Positions 53,415 to 63,242 of a DNA stretch of 64,000 nt are shown here, in pieces. The notes under the pieces were generated by a model that was not told the origin of the DNA, did not search any database, and saw only the letters and a program-made list of their open reading frames with translations. Source of the DNA: G965230065 sp965230065 (GTDB lineage: Bacteria; Bacteroidota; Bacteroidia; Cytophagales; Cyclobacteriaceae); assembly GCA_965230065.1 (NCBI GenBank), contig OZ245942.1, positions 1 through 64,000 on the forward strand, written 5' to 3'. Positions within the stretch are counted from its first letter, which is position 1. Each line of letters starts with the position of its first letter. The position numbers were made by a program, and so were the translations under genes.

Positions 53415-55847
53415 ATGGCTGATTTTTTCTCCCACTCACAATACATCAACAACAAGCGAGAAGGTACAAAATTGCTTAGGCAACATATCAAAGGAGTGAG
53501 AAATAATGCCTTAGCATCTTACTATACAAAAAATAAGCTTGAACTGTTTGCCACTGATACCAAGGAACTTCTGAGTGACCTTTGTAAATACCACGATCTT
53601 GGAAAATACACCCAGTATTTTCAGGAATATTTATTAGAAGGTAAATATGAAAACAATAGTTTGAAGAACCATGCCCGTTTGGGTGCGTATGTGATATTTA
53701 ATAAATACCACACTCAAAATACCAATTTAGCCATTTTTGCATACCATATCATTAGGTTGCATCACGCTAATTTATCAAGTTTTGATACAGACAGGTTTTT
53801 GCATGATGTTGACTTTTTGGAACTTCAGGAAGTTTTTAACGAACAGATTATAAGTATAAAAGCTGTATCTGAACAAGTAATTGAAGAGATTAATGAGGAA
53901 GGTTTGTCTGAATATTTATTGCTTCCTAATAATAAGTCAATAAGAAAGTCTATAAGAGCCCTTCTTAAAAAAACAGAAAACCATAACATTGAACATTACT
54001 TCCTCATCAATTACCTCTTCTCCCTCCTTATAGAAGCCGATAAACTGGATGCTTCGGATACAAAAATTTACCCGAAGGTTTCAATTCCGGTTACGTTGGT
54101 TGATGATTTTATTGGTGTAGCGGAGGTAAACCCTCGAGGTTTTGAAAACCTCGAGGGTTTAGGGCAGAACGAATTGAGGAACTATGTAAGGGCATCAGTT
54201 TTAGAAAACCTCAAGCAGCCTGCCATCATCAATCAAAAACTGTTTACACTTACCGCACCTACGGGCATAGGAAAAACCCTCACTGCCTTGGATTTTGCAT
54301 TACGGTTGAGGGCTATCATTAAAGAAAAAGAAGAAAGGGAAGCGCAAATCATTTATGGCCTCCCTTTTATCAATATTATTGAGCAAAGTATAAAAGTATA
54401 TAATGAGGTACTTGGTGAAAAAGCCAAAGTATTAGCACATTACCAGTATGCCGATGCGGTGGGGCAACAAAATGATAAAGATGAAAGTGTGGATTACCAC
54501 CAAAAAGTAATGACGCTGGATACCTGGCAGTGCGATGTGGTGATTACCACCTTTGTTCAGTTTTTACAAACCCTCATTGGCAACAGAAACAAACTCCTTA
54601 AGAAATTCAACCATTTTGCAGGTGCAGTCATTATTTTAGATGAAGTACAAACCTTACGGTTAGAATATTTACCCCTGGTGGGGGCAGCACTCTATTATCT
54701 CTCAAAGTTTTTAGATGCACGGATTATCCTGATGACGGCCACCAAACCTAAGTTATTTGAGTTGGCGAACAGAGAAATTCTGGAAAGAGAAGGTGAGATT
54801 GCAAATGCCCTGGAATTACTACCCACTTATGAAAATGTATTTTCACAATTCAAACGTACCCAAATCATTCCCCTAATTGATAAACAGATTACTACTGAAG
54901 AATTTGTGGAGACCCACTTTCTTGAAAAATGGCAACCCAACCAATCATGCCTGATTGTTTGCAATACCGTAAATCGTTCTATTGAGGTTTATAGGGAGGT
55001 TGTCTCTAAAGTTGACAACCCTGTTTATTACCTTTCTACCAATATTGTTCCTGCCCAAAGGCTTTATATCATTGAAAGGGTAAAATTGGATTTACGCTTT
55101 AAAAAGCATCCTATTTTAGTCTCAACACAATCCGTAGAAGCCGGAGTTGATTTAGATTTTGACATGGGATTTCGTGATTTGGGGCCGATAGATTCTATCA
55201 TACAGGTAGCGGGCCGTATTAACAGGAACAATGATCCTTATAAACGGTATTCTCCATTGTATGTCGTGGATTTTGGGGATTGTTGTAAAATATACGATGC
55301 CATTACACAAACCCAGTCAAGCAAGGCGCTCAAAGCATATTCTGAAGGTATAAAAGAAGAACATTATCTAAATCTCATCAGCGAATATTATGACAATATA
55401 TCAGATAAAGACCGTGCATCATTTTATGTTTCCCGCCAATTTTTCAGTTCAATGAAGCGGTTAAATTATGATAGTGAGCTAAAGCCCGGAGGTGATGGAT
55501 ATGACTATCCAGTATCACATTTTAAAGTAATTGAAGATAAAGGATATGCAGTATCTGTATTTATTGAACTTGACGAAGCTGTTGAAGCCAAAAAGGCATT
55601 CAAGAAGCTGATAGATAAAACGCAAGCATTTAGCAAAGAACAGTTTGAGCCTTTTAAGCAAACTTTTCATCAGCATATCATTGCAGTGCCTAAATATCTA
55701 TCTCTAATTAAAGAATTAGAAGCTGATAAATCTTATTTGACAGATAATATTTTGCTGGTAAAAAATGAAGAGATAGAAAAATATTACGATGAAGTCACTG
55801 GCTTCATAAGAGATAAAACTGAAACCCAAACAACAGCTTTCTTTTAA
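53415..55847 (+). CDS. cas3: Cas3 nuclease-helicase (HD plus DExH)
   Basis: This 810-residue effector degrades target DNA recruited by Cascade. An N-terminal HD nuclease (residues about 15-225) has YHDLGKYTQYFQ and LHHANLSSFD. The helicase has Walker A in LTAPTGIGKT near residue 280, DEVQ in VIILDEVQTLRLEYL, MTATKP, and the C-terminal STQSVEAGVDLDFDMGFRDL with QVAGRINRN. DEVQ replaces the commoner DEVH. An 11-codon palindromic insert (residues 239-249, NPRGFENLEGL) sits in the linker between the two domains. Confidence 0.96.
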   Translation: MADFFSHSQYINNKREGTKLLRQHIKGVRNNALASYYTKNKLELFATDTKELLSDLCKYHDLGKYTQYFQEYLLEGKYENNSLKNHARLGAYVIFNKYHTQNTNLAIFAYHIIRLHHANLSSFDTDRFLHDVDFLELQEVFNEQIISIKAVSEQVIEEINEEGLSEYLLLPNNKSIRKSIRALLKKTENHNIEHYFLINYLFSLLIEADKLDASDTKIYPKVSIPVTLVDDFIGVAEVNPRGFENLEGLGQNELRNYVRASVLENLKQPAIINQKLFTLTAPTGIGKTLTALDFALRLRAIIKEKEEREAQIIYGLPFINIIEQSIKVYNEVLGEKAKVLAHYQYADAVGQQNDKDESVDYHQKVMTLDTWQCDVVITTFVQFLQTLIGNRNKLLKKFNHFAGAVIILDEVQTLRLEYLPLVGAALYYLSKFLDARIILMTATKPKLFELANREILEREGEIANALELLPTYENVFSQFKRTQIIPLIDKQITTEEFVETHFLEKWQPNQSCLIVCNTVNRSIEVYREVVSKVDNPVYYLSTNIVPAQRLYIIERVKLDLRFKKHPILVSTQSVEAGVDLDFDMGFRDLGPIDSIIQVAGRINRNNDPYKRYSPLYVVDFGDCCKIYDAITQTQSSKALKAYSEGIKEEHYLNLISEYYDNISDKDRASFYVSRQFFSSMKRLNYDSELKPGGDGYDYPVSHFKVIEDKGYAVSVFIELDEAVEAKKAFKKLIDKTQAFSKEQFEPFKQTFHQHIIAVPKYLSLIKELEADKSYLTDNILLVKNEEIEKYYDEVTGFIRDKTETQTTAFF
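54128..54160 (+). repeat. 33-bp palindrome inside cas3, in frame
   Basis: Two 16-base arms (AAACCCTCGAGGTTTT and its complement) flank one central base. Its 33 bases equal exactly 11 codons and read NPRGFENLEGL in Cas3. Family members lie at 56126, 57235, 58354 and 58716 and, with longer spacers, at 48459 and 48661. Confidence 0.9.
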
Positions 55848-55853
55848 TAACTT

Positions 55854-56528
55854 ATGCCCAACCCACGCCCTCCCTTTGCGCCGAATGAAGTGTACCATGT
55901 ATACAACCATGCCAATGGGAGTGATGTGCTGTATAGGTCGGTAGAGAATTATCATTACTTCTTGCAACGGTATGCCCATTACATCAGCCCCATTGCAGAT
56001 ACCTACGCCTATTGCTTAATGCATTTCCATGCCGGGCCCAACCATTTCCATTTGATGGTGCGGATAAAGGATGCTGAGGTTCTGCTTGCTTTTTTTAAAG
56101 AGAAGGTGAAAAAAGGAAAATCTGGAGATCCGGCAGGTTTCGAAAACCTGCCGGATCTTATAAATGAAAATTTATCGGGCTTGGTTTCTCAACAGTTAGG
56201 CCATTTTTTTAATGCATATACCAAAGCCTTCAATAAAATGTATAACAGGAACGGACGGCTTTTTCAGGATAGTGTGAAGCGCAAACCCGTCACCTCAGAA
56301 GATTATTACTCCCGCCTTGTCTATTACATACACGCCAACCCGGTGCGGCATGGGTTTGTAAAGGAGATAGCAGACTGGCCTCATAGCTCTTATCATGCCT
56401 TTTTGGAAGAAAAGCCTACCCGCTTGCTACGCCATGAAGTGCTGGAATGGTTTGGAGGAAAGAAAGCCTTTGTGCAGTTTCATCAGATGAATCATGCTGA
56501 GGATATGTTTACACCGTTTGATCCGTAA
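55854..56528 (+). mobile_element. REP-associated tyrosine transposase (Y1/HUH, RAYT)
   Basis: This 224-residue IS200-like Y1 transposase has the HUH motif in PNHFHLMV near residue 64 and the catalytic Tyr in the helix FFNAYTKAFNKMYNRNGRLFQ followed by DSVKRKPV. The usual YCLMPNHFH is expanded to YCLMHFHAGPNHFH. It nicks single-stranded DNA at REP hairpins. It begins 6 bases after cas3 and ends 7 bases before cas6, with no flanking IS ends, so it looks operon-resident. An 11-codon palindrome is embedded at residues 92-102. Confidence 0.88.
56126..56158 (+). repeat. 33-bp palindrome inside the transposase gene, in frame
   Basis: Arms AGATCCGGCAGGTTT and AAACCTGCCGGATCT surround three central bases. 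It reads DPAGFENLPDL in the protein, in the same phase and with the same GFENL core as the cas3 insert, although the outer stem sequence differs. Confidence 0.85.
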
Positions 56529-56535
56529 TAAGCCC

Positions 56536-57216
56536 ATGAAAGAAGTACATACCACCACCATCCGCTTTCCTGAAATTAGCCTGGCTACCCGTGATGCCCA
56601 TAAGCTGCGGGGGTATTTTGGTAACCTGTTTAAAGAGCATAGTACGCTGCTGCACAATCATCTGGAAGATGGGGAAAGGGCAGCCCCCCGCCATCATTAC
56701 CGCTATCCTTTGGTACAATACAAAGTGATTGACCGGGTGCCTGTACTGTTTGGCCTAAGCGAAGGGGCCGAATTGTTGATTCAATTGTTTTTAAAACTGA
56801 ACGAGTTGCAAATTAACGGTAATACGTATCCGGTATTGAGCAAAAACATTGAAAGCAAAATATGGTCGATTGGCGTGGGTGAAGATTTGTACCAATACCG
56901 TTTTCAAACATTGTGGATGGCCCTGAACCAGCACAACTATCAGCAATACGCTAAGGCGGAAGAAGGTGAAAAAATGGAAAAGCTCAAGCGCATTGCCATT
57001 AGTAATATTTTGGCCTACTACAAATCAATGGATTTGTATTTGGCACCGAACGAGCGCATTTTGATGCAACTGAAAGCACTTGAGAAACAAACACAATTCA
57101 AAAATAAAACCATGCTGGCTTTTTCGGGCGGGTTTACCACCAACGCCCTGCTGCCCGATATGGCGGGTATTGGCAAGGCGGTATCCAGGGGGTTTGGTAC
57201 GGTACAGCGGCTTTAA
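56536..57216 (+). CDS. cas6: Cas6 CRISPR RNA endoribonuclease
   Basis: This protein of about 226 residues starts at 56536 (MKEVHTTTIRFPEISLATRD). It cuts pre-crRNA in the repeats. The C-terminal Gly-rich loop AGIGKAVSRGFGTVQRL is diagnostic of Cas6; candidate catalytic His lie in APRHHYRYPLVQYK. It is a Bacteroidota-type Cas6. It lies 7 bases after the transposase, from which it is probably translated in the same message. Confidence 0.85.
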   Translation: MKEVHTTTIRFPEISLATRDAHKLRGYFGNLFKEHSTLLHNHLEDGERAAPRHHYRYPLVQYKVIDRVPVLFGLSEGAELLIQLFLKLNELQINGNTYPVLSKNIESKIWSIGVGEDLYQYRFQTLWMALNQHNYQQYAKAEEGEKMEKLKRIAISNILAYYKSMDLYLAPNERILMQLKALEKQTQFKNKTMLAFSGGFTTNALLPDMAGIGKAVSRGFGTVQRL

Positions 57217-57234
57217 TTGGGGGTAGCCCTAACT

Positions 57235-57267
57235 AAACCCTCGAGGTTTGCGAAACCTCGAGGGTTT
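57235..57267. repeat. 33-bp palindrome between cas6 and cas1
   Basis: AAACCCTCGAGGTTT, three bases (GCG), then AAACCTCGAGGGTTT. It has the same stem as the cas3 insert. It occupies most of the 99-base gap and may act as an RNA hairpin. Confidence 0.9.
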
Positions 57268-57315
57268 GTGGGCTGGACTGCGCTTTGATTTTAAAAGTTT
57301 AAAAACATTCTACAA

Positions 57316-58308
57316 ATGCAACTACATATCAACACGTACGGGGCTTATGTTCATGTAAAAGACGAAATGTTTGAAGTGCGCCTTACGGAAGATGGTGAGC
57401 AGAAAAAGCACCACCTGGCGGCGCGCAAGATAAAGAGCATCATCATGGCTACGGGCACAGCCCTGAGCACTGATGCCATCAGGCTGGCGATGATGCATAA
57501 TGTAGATATTTTGTTTGTAGAGCAGAATGGGCGCCCCATAGGGCGGGTGTGGCATAGCAAGCTGGGCAGTACAACCAAAATAAGAAAAGCCCAACTGATG
57601 GTCAGCATGAACAAAGAGGGGGTGAAATGGGTGAAAAGTTGGATACTTACCAAGCTGGATAATCAGATACAGTTTTTGAAAGACCTGAAAAAACACCGGA
57701 AACAGCACCATACATTTATTGAAGAGAAGGTAGATAAGCTGGAAAACTTATACCAGTCAGTGGGCTTGTTAGAAGGTGAGCAAGTGAGCGATATTGCTGA
57801 CACCATCCGTGGGCTGGAGGGCACAGCCGGGCGCTTGTATTTTGAAACACTCAGCACTTTACTGGCAAAGGAGTATCAGTTTAATGGAAGGAGCAGTCGC
57901 CCGGCCAAAGATGCTTTCAATGCTTTTTTAAATTATGCTTTTGGTATGTTGTATGGGAAAGTGGAGCGCACCCTCATTATTGCGGGTGTAGACCCATACC
58001 TGGGTTTTTTGCACCGCGACGATTACAACCAGTTAAGTTTTGTATTTGATTTCATAGAGCCTTACCGCATTCATGCCGAAACAACGGTGTTCCGGTTGTT
58101 TTCTGCCAAAAAAGTGAACCAGCAACATACCGATAAAATTACCACTGGGTACTCCCTCAACAAGGAAGGTAAAGAACTGTTAGTAACAGCTTTTAACAAG
58201 TATATGGATGAGGACACCATCCGCTACCGGGGGCGCAATCAAACCCGCAGCAATGCGATGCAGATGGATGCGCACGCTTTTGCGAATGCTCTAATTGCTG
58301 TAAACTGA
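57316..58308 (+). CDS. cas1: Cas1 integrase
   Basis: The 330-residue protein catalyses spacer integration with Cas2. The N-terminal beta domain opens MQLHINTYGAYVHVKD. Catalytic residues are read in EGTAGRLYFETL (Glu), GFLHRDDYNQLSFVFDFIEP (His, Asp/Glu) and YRIHAETTVFRLF. It is of typical Cas1 length. It is flanked by palindromes on both sides. Confidence 0.97.
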   Translation: MQLHINTYGAYVHVKDEMFEVRLTEDGEQKKHHLAARKIKSIIMATGTALSTDAIRLAMMHNVDILFVEQNGRPIGRVWHSKLGSTTKIRKAQLMVSMNKEGVKWVKSWILTKLDNQIQFLKDLKKHRKQHHTFIEEKVDKLENLYQSVGLLEGEQVSDIADTIRGLEGTAGRLYFETLSTLLAKEYQFNGRSSRPAKDAFNAFLNYAFGMLYGKVERTLIIAGVDPYLGFLHRDDYNQLSFVFDFIEPYRIHAETTVFRLFSAKKVNQQHTDKITTGYSLNKEGKELLVTAFNKYMDEDTIRYRGRNQTRSNAMQMDAHAFANALIAVN

Positions 58309-58330
58309 AGCAGAGGTTCTCAAAAAAATA

Positions 58331-58386
58331 GAACCCTCGAGGTATTCAAATAAAAACCCTCGAAGTTTTGGAAACTTCGAGGGTTT
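58331..58386. repeat. palindrome plus half-element between cas1 and cas2
   Basis: A complete 33-bp unit (58354-58386; AAACCCTCGAAGTTTT with its complement, one stem pair changed from GAG/CTC to GAA/TTC) follows a degenerate half-unit GAACCCTCGAGGTATTC (58331-58347). Confidence 0.85.
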
Positions 58387-58407
58387 TGGGACTGTAAATA
58401 AATAATT

Positions 58408-58698
58408 ATGATAATTTGGGTAATGTACGACATACAAGACGACAAGGCACGCAGCCGTATTGCTAAGTTGTGTAAGCAGTCGGGGCTGTACCGGGTGCAG
58501 TATTCTGTGTTTTTGGGCACACTGAACGCCCACGAGAAAGATACTCTGGAGTTGCAAATAGAAGAGCTGATGGATGAGGAGGCAGACTCTGTATATATTT
58601 TCCCGATGAACAAAAAGGAGCTGCAAGATACGGTATTGCTGGGACAGGCTTTTGATAAAAAGCTGGTAACAGATGAGGTACGGGCTTTGTTTTTTTAG
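58408..58698 (+). CDS. cas2: Cas2
   Basis: The 96-residue ferredoxin-fold partner of Cas1 has the start IIWVMYDIQDDKARSRIAKL with the conserved Asp, and YRVQYSVFLGTL typical of Cas2. It forms the Cas1-Cas2 integration complex. Confidence 0.97.
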   Translation: MIIWVMYDIQDDKARSRIAKLCKQSGLYRVQYSVFLGTLNAHEKDTLELQIEELMDEEADSVYIFPMNKKELQDTVLLGQAFDKKLVTDEVRALFF

Positions 58699-58715
58699 TT
58701 GTAAACTAAATACAA

Positions 58716-58749
58716 AAACCTGGTGGATTTTCAAAAATCCACCAGGTTT
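58716..58749. repeat. 34-bp palindrome between cas2 and cas4
   Basis: Arms AAACCTGGTGGATTTT and AAAATCCACCAGGTTT with a 2-base centre. It has a different stem sequence but the same size and A/T-rich centre as the other elements; it could also act as a terminator-like hairpin within the operon. Confidence 0.85.
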
Positions 58750-58766
58750 AGGGTAATAAAGAAATA

Positions 58767-59339
58767 ATGAGCATTACACCATCGCATATTATTGAGTATT
58801 TGTATTGTCCGCGCTTTACCTATTTTGAGTATGTATTGGCCATACCGCAATACGAAGAAAAAGATTACAAAGCCATGCGGGGCAGGACGGTGCATGATCA
58901 GAAGCTGGAACAAAACAAGGAGTACTTACGGAAAAGGATTGGTGTAAAAGAAAAGTACCTGGACCAATATTTGACCAACCCGCACATCAGGGGCAGGGTA
59001 GATGAAGTATTATTATTACAGGATGATACAATGGCTCCGTTAGACTATAAGTTTGCCCATTATGACGAGAAAGTTTATGAAACCTACAAAACGCAATTGT
59101 ATTGCTATGCCTGGCTAATAGAGAATAATTTTCATAAACCAGTGCATAAAGGGTATTTGGTATATACCAGGAGCAAAAATAAGTTGGTAGAAATAACGAT
59201 AGAGGAAAAAGATAAAGAAGCTGTAAAAGCAGCCGCTGAAGCGATTTACCATATTATTCGGAATAATTATTACCCGAAGGCTACCAAGTACAAAAAAAGA
59301 TGTTTAAATTGTACATATCGGAACATATGCGTGCAATAG
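58767..59339 (+). CDS. cas4: Cas4 exonuclease
   Basis: This 190-residue RecB-like nuclease with an iron-sulfur cluster helps select PAM-containing spacers. Cluster cysteines: YLYCPR near residue 14 and the C-terminal CLNCTYRNIC. Nuclease residues: His in GRTVH, Asp in RGRVDEVLL and Asp-Lys in APLDYKFA. It is placed last, after cas2, next to the array leader. Confidence 0.95.
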   Translation: MSITPSHIIEYLYCPRFTYFEYVLAIPQYEEKDYKAMRGRTVHDQKLEQNKEYLRKRIGVKEKYLDQYLTNPHIRGRVDEVLLLQDDTMAPLDYKFAHYDEKVYETYKTQLYCYAWLIENNFHKPVHKGYLVYTRSKNKLVEITIEEKDKEAVKAAAEAIYHIIRNNYYPKATKYKKRCLNCTYRNICVQ

Positions 59340-59535
59340 CAGCTTTTCCGGAGGGTAATTTATTTTGAACACATGAAAAATAGCGCGTAAACATCTTAAA
59401 ATGAGCGGTTTATGTTTTCGGAAAACACTAAAATATGCTAAAAAAACGTTCTTTGACATATTGTTTTAAAGTAAAACAAGTAATTGCAATAAGGAGATAT
59501 GTTGCTGATTATAAGCTCTTTATAAAGAGTAACGG
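59340..59535 (+). promoter_or_regulatory. CRISPR leader
   Basis: This is an AT-rich 196-base region between cas4 and the first repeat. It contains TTCTTTGACATATTG near 59450-59464 and a perfect 14-bp palindrome CTCTTTATAAAGAG (59516-59529) only 6 bases before the first repeat, a possible integration-anchor site. Leader polarity is supported by the degenerate repeat at the opposite end. Confidence 0.75.
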
Positions 59536-62500
59536 CTTAATAAACCACTTCCATTAGAATAAGGATTGAAACCTTAGTACTAAGTAAACTATTAAATCTT
59601 ATTTTCATGCTTAATAAACCACTTCCATTAGAATAAGGATTGAAACTAAGTGTAAGAGATGGTGGTGTAATATCGCTGTAAACTTAATAAACCACTTCCA
59701 TTAGAATAAGGATTGAAACTTGATGACCTGGGACAGGCAAGCCCGGCAGTGCAGGCCTTAATAAACCACTTCCATTAGAATAAGGATTGAAACCATACTT
59801 TTGATTAGAATATAATCTAATGTTATAGCCAACTTAATAAACCACTTCCATTAGAATAAGGATTGAAACACATCTCCTTAAATTGCAGAGAAAGCTCGGT
59901 CTTGGTCTTAATAAACCACTTCCATTAGAATAAGGATTGAAACATTCTTTCTCTGTAAGCGGTATATAGCCCCCTGACTCTTAATAAACCACTTCCATTA
60001 GAATAAGGATTGAAACTGTAAAACCAGCATTTGGTCATTATAACGTAATGGACTTAATAAACCACTTCCATTAGAATAAGGATTGAAACTGTACTCTTTG
60101 GCTTCCTGTAAATAACCAATCAAAGCTTAATAAACCACTTCCATTAGAATAAGGATTGAAACTGCTCATTTAGACCTGCCTAGCGCAAAAGGAGGAAAGC
60201 TTAATAAACCACTTCCATTAGAATAAGGATTGAAACTTGTAATCTTTTGATTACATTGCAGTATGTTAAACGTCTTAATAAACCACTTCCATTAGAATAA
60301 GGATTGAAACTAACCCAATATGTAGGAAAGCCAATATCCTCTACTTCTTAATAAACCACTTCCATTAGAATAAGGATTGAAACTTTGGGTGTAGGCTGAA
60401 TCAAGGCAAAGATCTGGCCCTTAATAAACCACTTCCATTAGAATAAGGATTGAAACAGTCCAGGTTAGGGGAAGCAGAGGCAACAAGCCTAACTTAATAA
60501 ACCACTTCCATTAGAATAAGGATTGAAACTTAAGGGCTAATTTGTCTACTGTAAGCATACAAAACTTAATAAACCACTTCCATTAGAATAAGGATTGAAA
60601 CTGAATATTCCTTTCTCCATATCATTAAGACGGGAAGACTTAATAAACCACTTCCATTAGAATAAGGATTGAAACCCCTTGTTGTTTTGTCTACTTTGAC
60701 TAAGCTACAATCTTAATAAACCACTTCCATTAGAATAAGGATTGAAACCAAAGGATGAAACCAAGAAGCTTAAAAAGCTTTTGGACTTAATAAACCACTT
60801 CCATTAGAATAAGGATTGAAACTTCTAAAGTCGTCCACTTCCGGCAATGGCATCATGCTTAATAAACCACTTCCATTAGAATAAGGATTGAAACGGGTAA
60901 TATCCTGTTTGTTGTTTCTTTTCAGGTAATCTTAATAAACCACTTCCATTAGAATAAGGATTGAAACAAATATCTTTGATGACATCTTCCATGCCTCCTG
61001 GCACTTAATAAACCACTTCCATTAGAATAAGGATTGAAACTGCCAGTAACGTTTTTCCACATGGGCTCCTTCCATGTCTTAATAAACCACTTCCATTAGA
61101 ATAAGGATTGAAACTCTAATTCTTTCTGAAATTCGTGTGCCCTGTTCAGTCTTAATAAACCACTTCCATTAGAATAAGGATTGAAACACATAGGCAATAT
61201 CCCTGGTTTTCAGGGAGCCAATACTTAATAAACCACTTCCATTAGAATAAGGATTGAAACACAATGTACGCAACAATCACAACAAATAAAGCAAACAACT
61301 TAATAAACCACTTCCATTAGAATAAGGATTGAAACACACATAAGTATCATTGGAATATACAGCATCCACCACTTAATAAACCACTTCCATTAGAATAAGG
61401 ATTGAAACCCAGTTCATCGGTAGTATCCAGGTTTTGCTCAATTTCTTAATAAACCACTTCCATTAGAATAAGGATTGAAACCAAGCGGTGATAATGATGC
61501 ATTAAGAAACCTGCTTTTCTTAATAAACCACTTCCATTAGAATAAGGATTGAAACTAAGCTTTGTGAGAAGCATTTTTAACGAGTACGTTAATCTTAATA
61601 AACCACTTCCATTAGAATAAGGATTGAAACTACATATCCCACATAGTTTCCTTCCCAAAAAGTTTTACTTAATAAACCACTTCCATTAGAATAAGGATTG
61701 AAACAGATTAACAAGGTAATCGATTACATGCCGGGATATACTTAATAAACCACTTCCATTAGAATAAGGATTGAAACTACTTGGCACGTTAGCATTAATT
61801 AACATCCACCCTAACTTAATAAACCACTTCCATTAGAATAAGGATTGAAACGAAGGTTAACGGTTCTTCCTGTTAGAGTTAGAAGAGACTTAATAAACCA
61901 CTTCCATTAGAATAAGGATTGAAACTTTTGATAAATCATGCCTTTGGCAGCGCATCAAGTTCTTAATAAACCACTTCCATTAGAATAAGGATTGAAACAC
62001 GCAATTAAAGGATTTAGATTTAAGTTCTACAGATCCTTAATAAACCACTTCCATTAGAATAAGGATTGAAACCAATTGATAATGTAGAAATGAAAGACAT
62101 GACCCCTACTTAATAAACCACTTCCATTAGAATAAGGATTGAAACGTTAAGTTACAAGTTATCAATGCCCCGGTTGTTGAACTTAATAAACCACTTCCAT
62201 TAGAATAAGGATTGAAACTGACAGCAATCAAAGCACAATTGGATTTTTGGATTAACTTAATAAACCACTTCCATTAGAATAAGGATTGAAACGAATGATT
62301 GATTGGCTAATAAAAATAATGACGCAGCTTAATAAACCACTTCCATTAGAATAAGGATTGAAACACATAAAACCGTCATTGAGGTTAATATGTGAGCAAT
62401 CTTAATAAACCACTTCCATTAGAATAAGGATTGAAACTTGTAATTGAGTGTCTTGTTCATTGGGGGGCTAACACTTAATAAACCACTTCCATTAGAATAA

Positions 62501-63030
62501 GGATTGAAACTAAAATCATATGCATCATCAGGTAGTGAGATAGTATACTTAATAAACCACTTCCATTAGAATAAGGATTGAAACTGGCCAGTCGGTCTTT
62601 TTTGGCCTGTACTTCGGCAACTTAATAAACCACTTCCATTAGAATAAGGATTGAAACGCAGATTGTGAACAAAAACCTTCAGTGAAATTTTCTATCTTAA
62701 TAAACCACTTCCATTAGAATAAGGATTGAAACCTTCTGTTGCCAATGGCGTGGGCGTAAAAAGCACCTCTCTTAATAAACCACTTCCATTAGAATAAGGA
62801 TTGAAACCTTCTGTTGCCAATGGCGTGGGCGTAAAAAGCACCTCTCTTAATAAACCACTTCCATTAGAATAAGGATTGAAACTACTTTTCGTAAGTAGCT
62901 CCAGAATCATAAATATCATCTTAATAAACCACTTCCATTAGAATAAGGATTGAAACAAGGTCTTGCTGTAAGGCGGGTTTCTGCCCAGCTTCTCTTAATA
63001 AACCACTTCCATTAGAATAAGGATTGAAAC
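59536..63030 (+). CRISPR. type I-B CRISPR array, 48 intact repeats
   Basis: A 37-base repeat starting CTTAATAAACCACTTCC and ending AAGGATTGAAAC recurs 48 times without visible variation, from 59536-59572 to 62994-63030, giving 47 spacers of 35-39 bases. The 3' ATTGAAAC fits an 8-base crRNA handle, so transcription is rightward from the leader. Two adjacent spacers (62733-62770 and 62808-62845) are identical. Spacer origin was not searched. Open frames running through the repeats are not genes. Confidence 0.99.
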
Positions 63031-63066
63031 GGGGAAAGCCTCGGGTAACCCGCTACCATTGAAATT

Positions 63067-63090
63067 CTTCATAAGCCACTTCTATTCCAC
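63067..63090 (+). repeat. degenerate terminal CRISPR repeat
   Basis: CTTCATAAGCCACTTCTATT resembles the first 20 bases of the array repeat with three mismatches, then diverges. It lies one spacer length (36 bases) after the last intact repeat, marking the old, trailer end of the array. The stretch 63091-63242 shows no gene. Confidence 0.75.
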
Positions 63091-63242
63091 TGTCTGTCTG
63101 GTGCCACAGGTAAATTTTTAATATTGCTTATTGGCTAGGCCTCGTTTGTAACGAGGATTTCATGGTTTATGCACAGCTCTAGAAGGTCGTTAATTTAGAA
63201 CATTCCCATTTAAGGCAAGTACCGAAACCCAATCAGCTACCA

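Noticed and set aside
55854..56528. Treating the transposase as a complete insertion sequence
   Set aside because: No left and right IS ends or target duplications are visible between the adjacent cas genes; only the gene fits in the space.
61446..62919. Minus-strand open frames repeating SFNPYSNGSGLLR
   Set aside because: They are translations of the CRISPR repeats and spacers, not protein genes.
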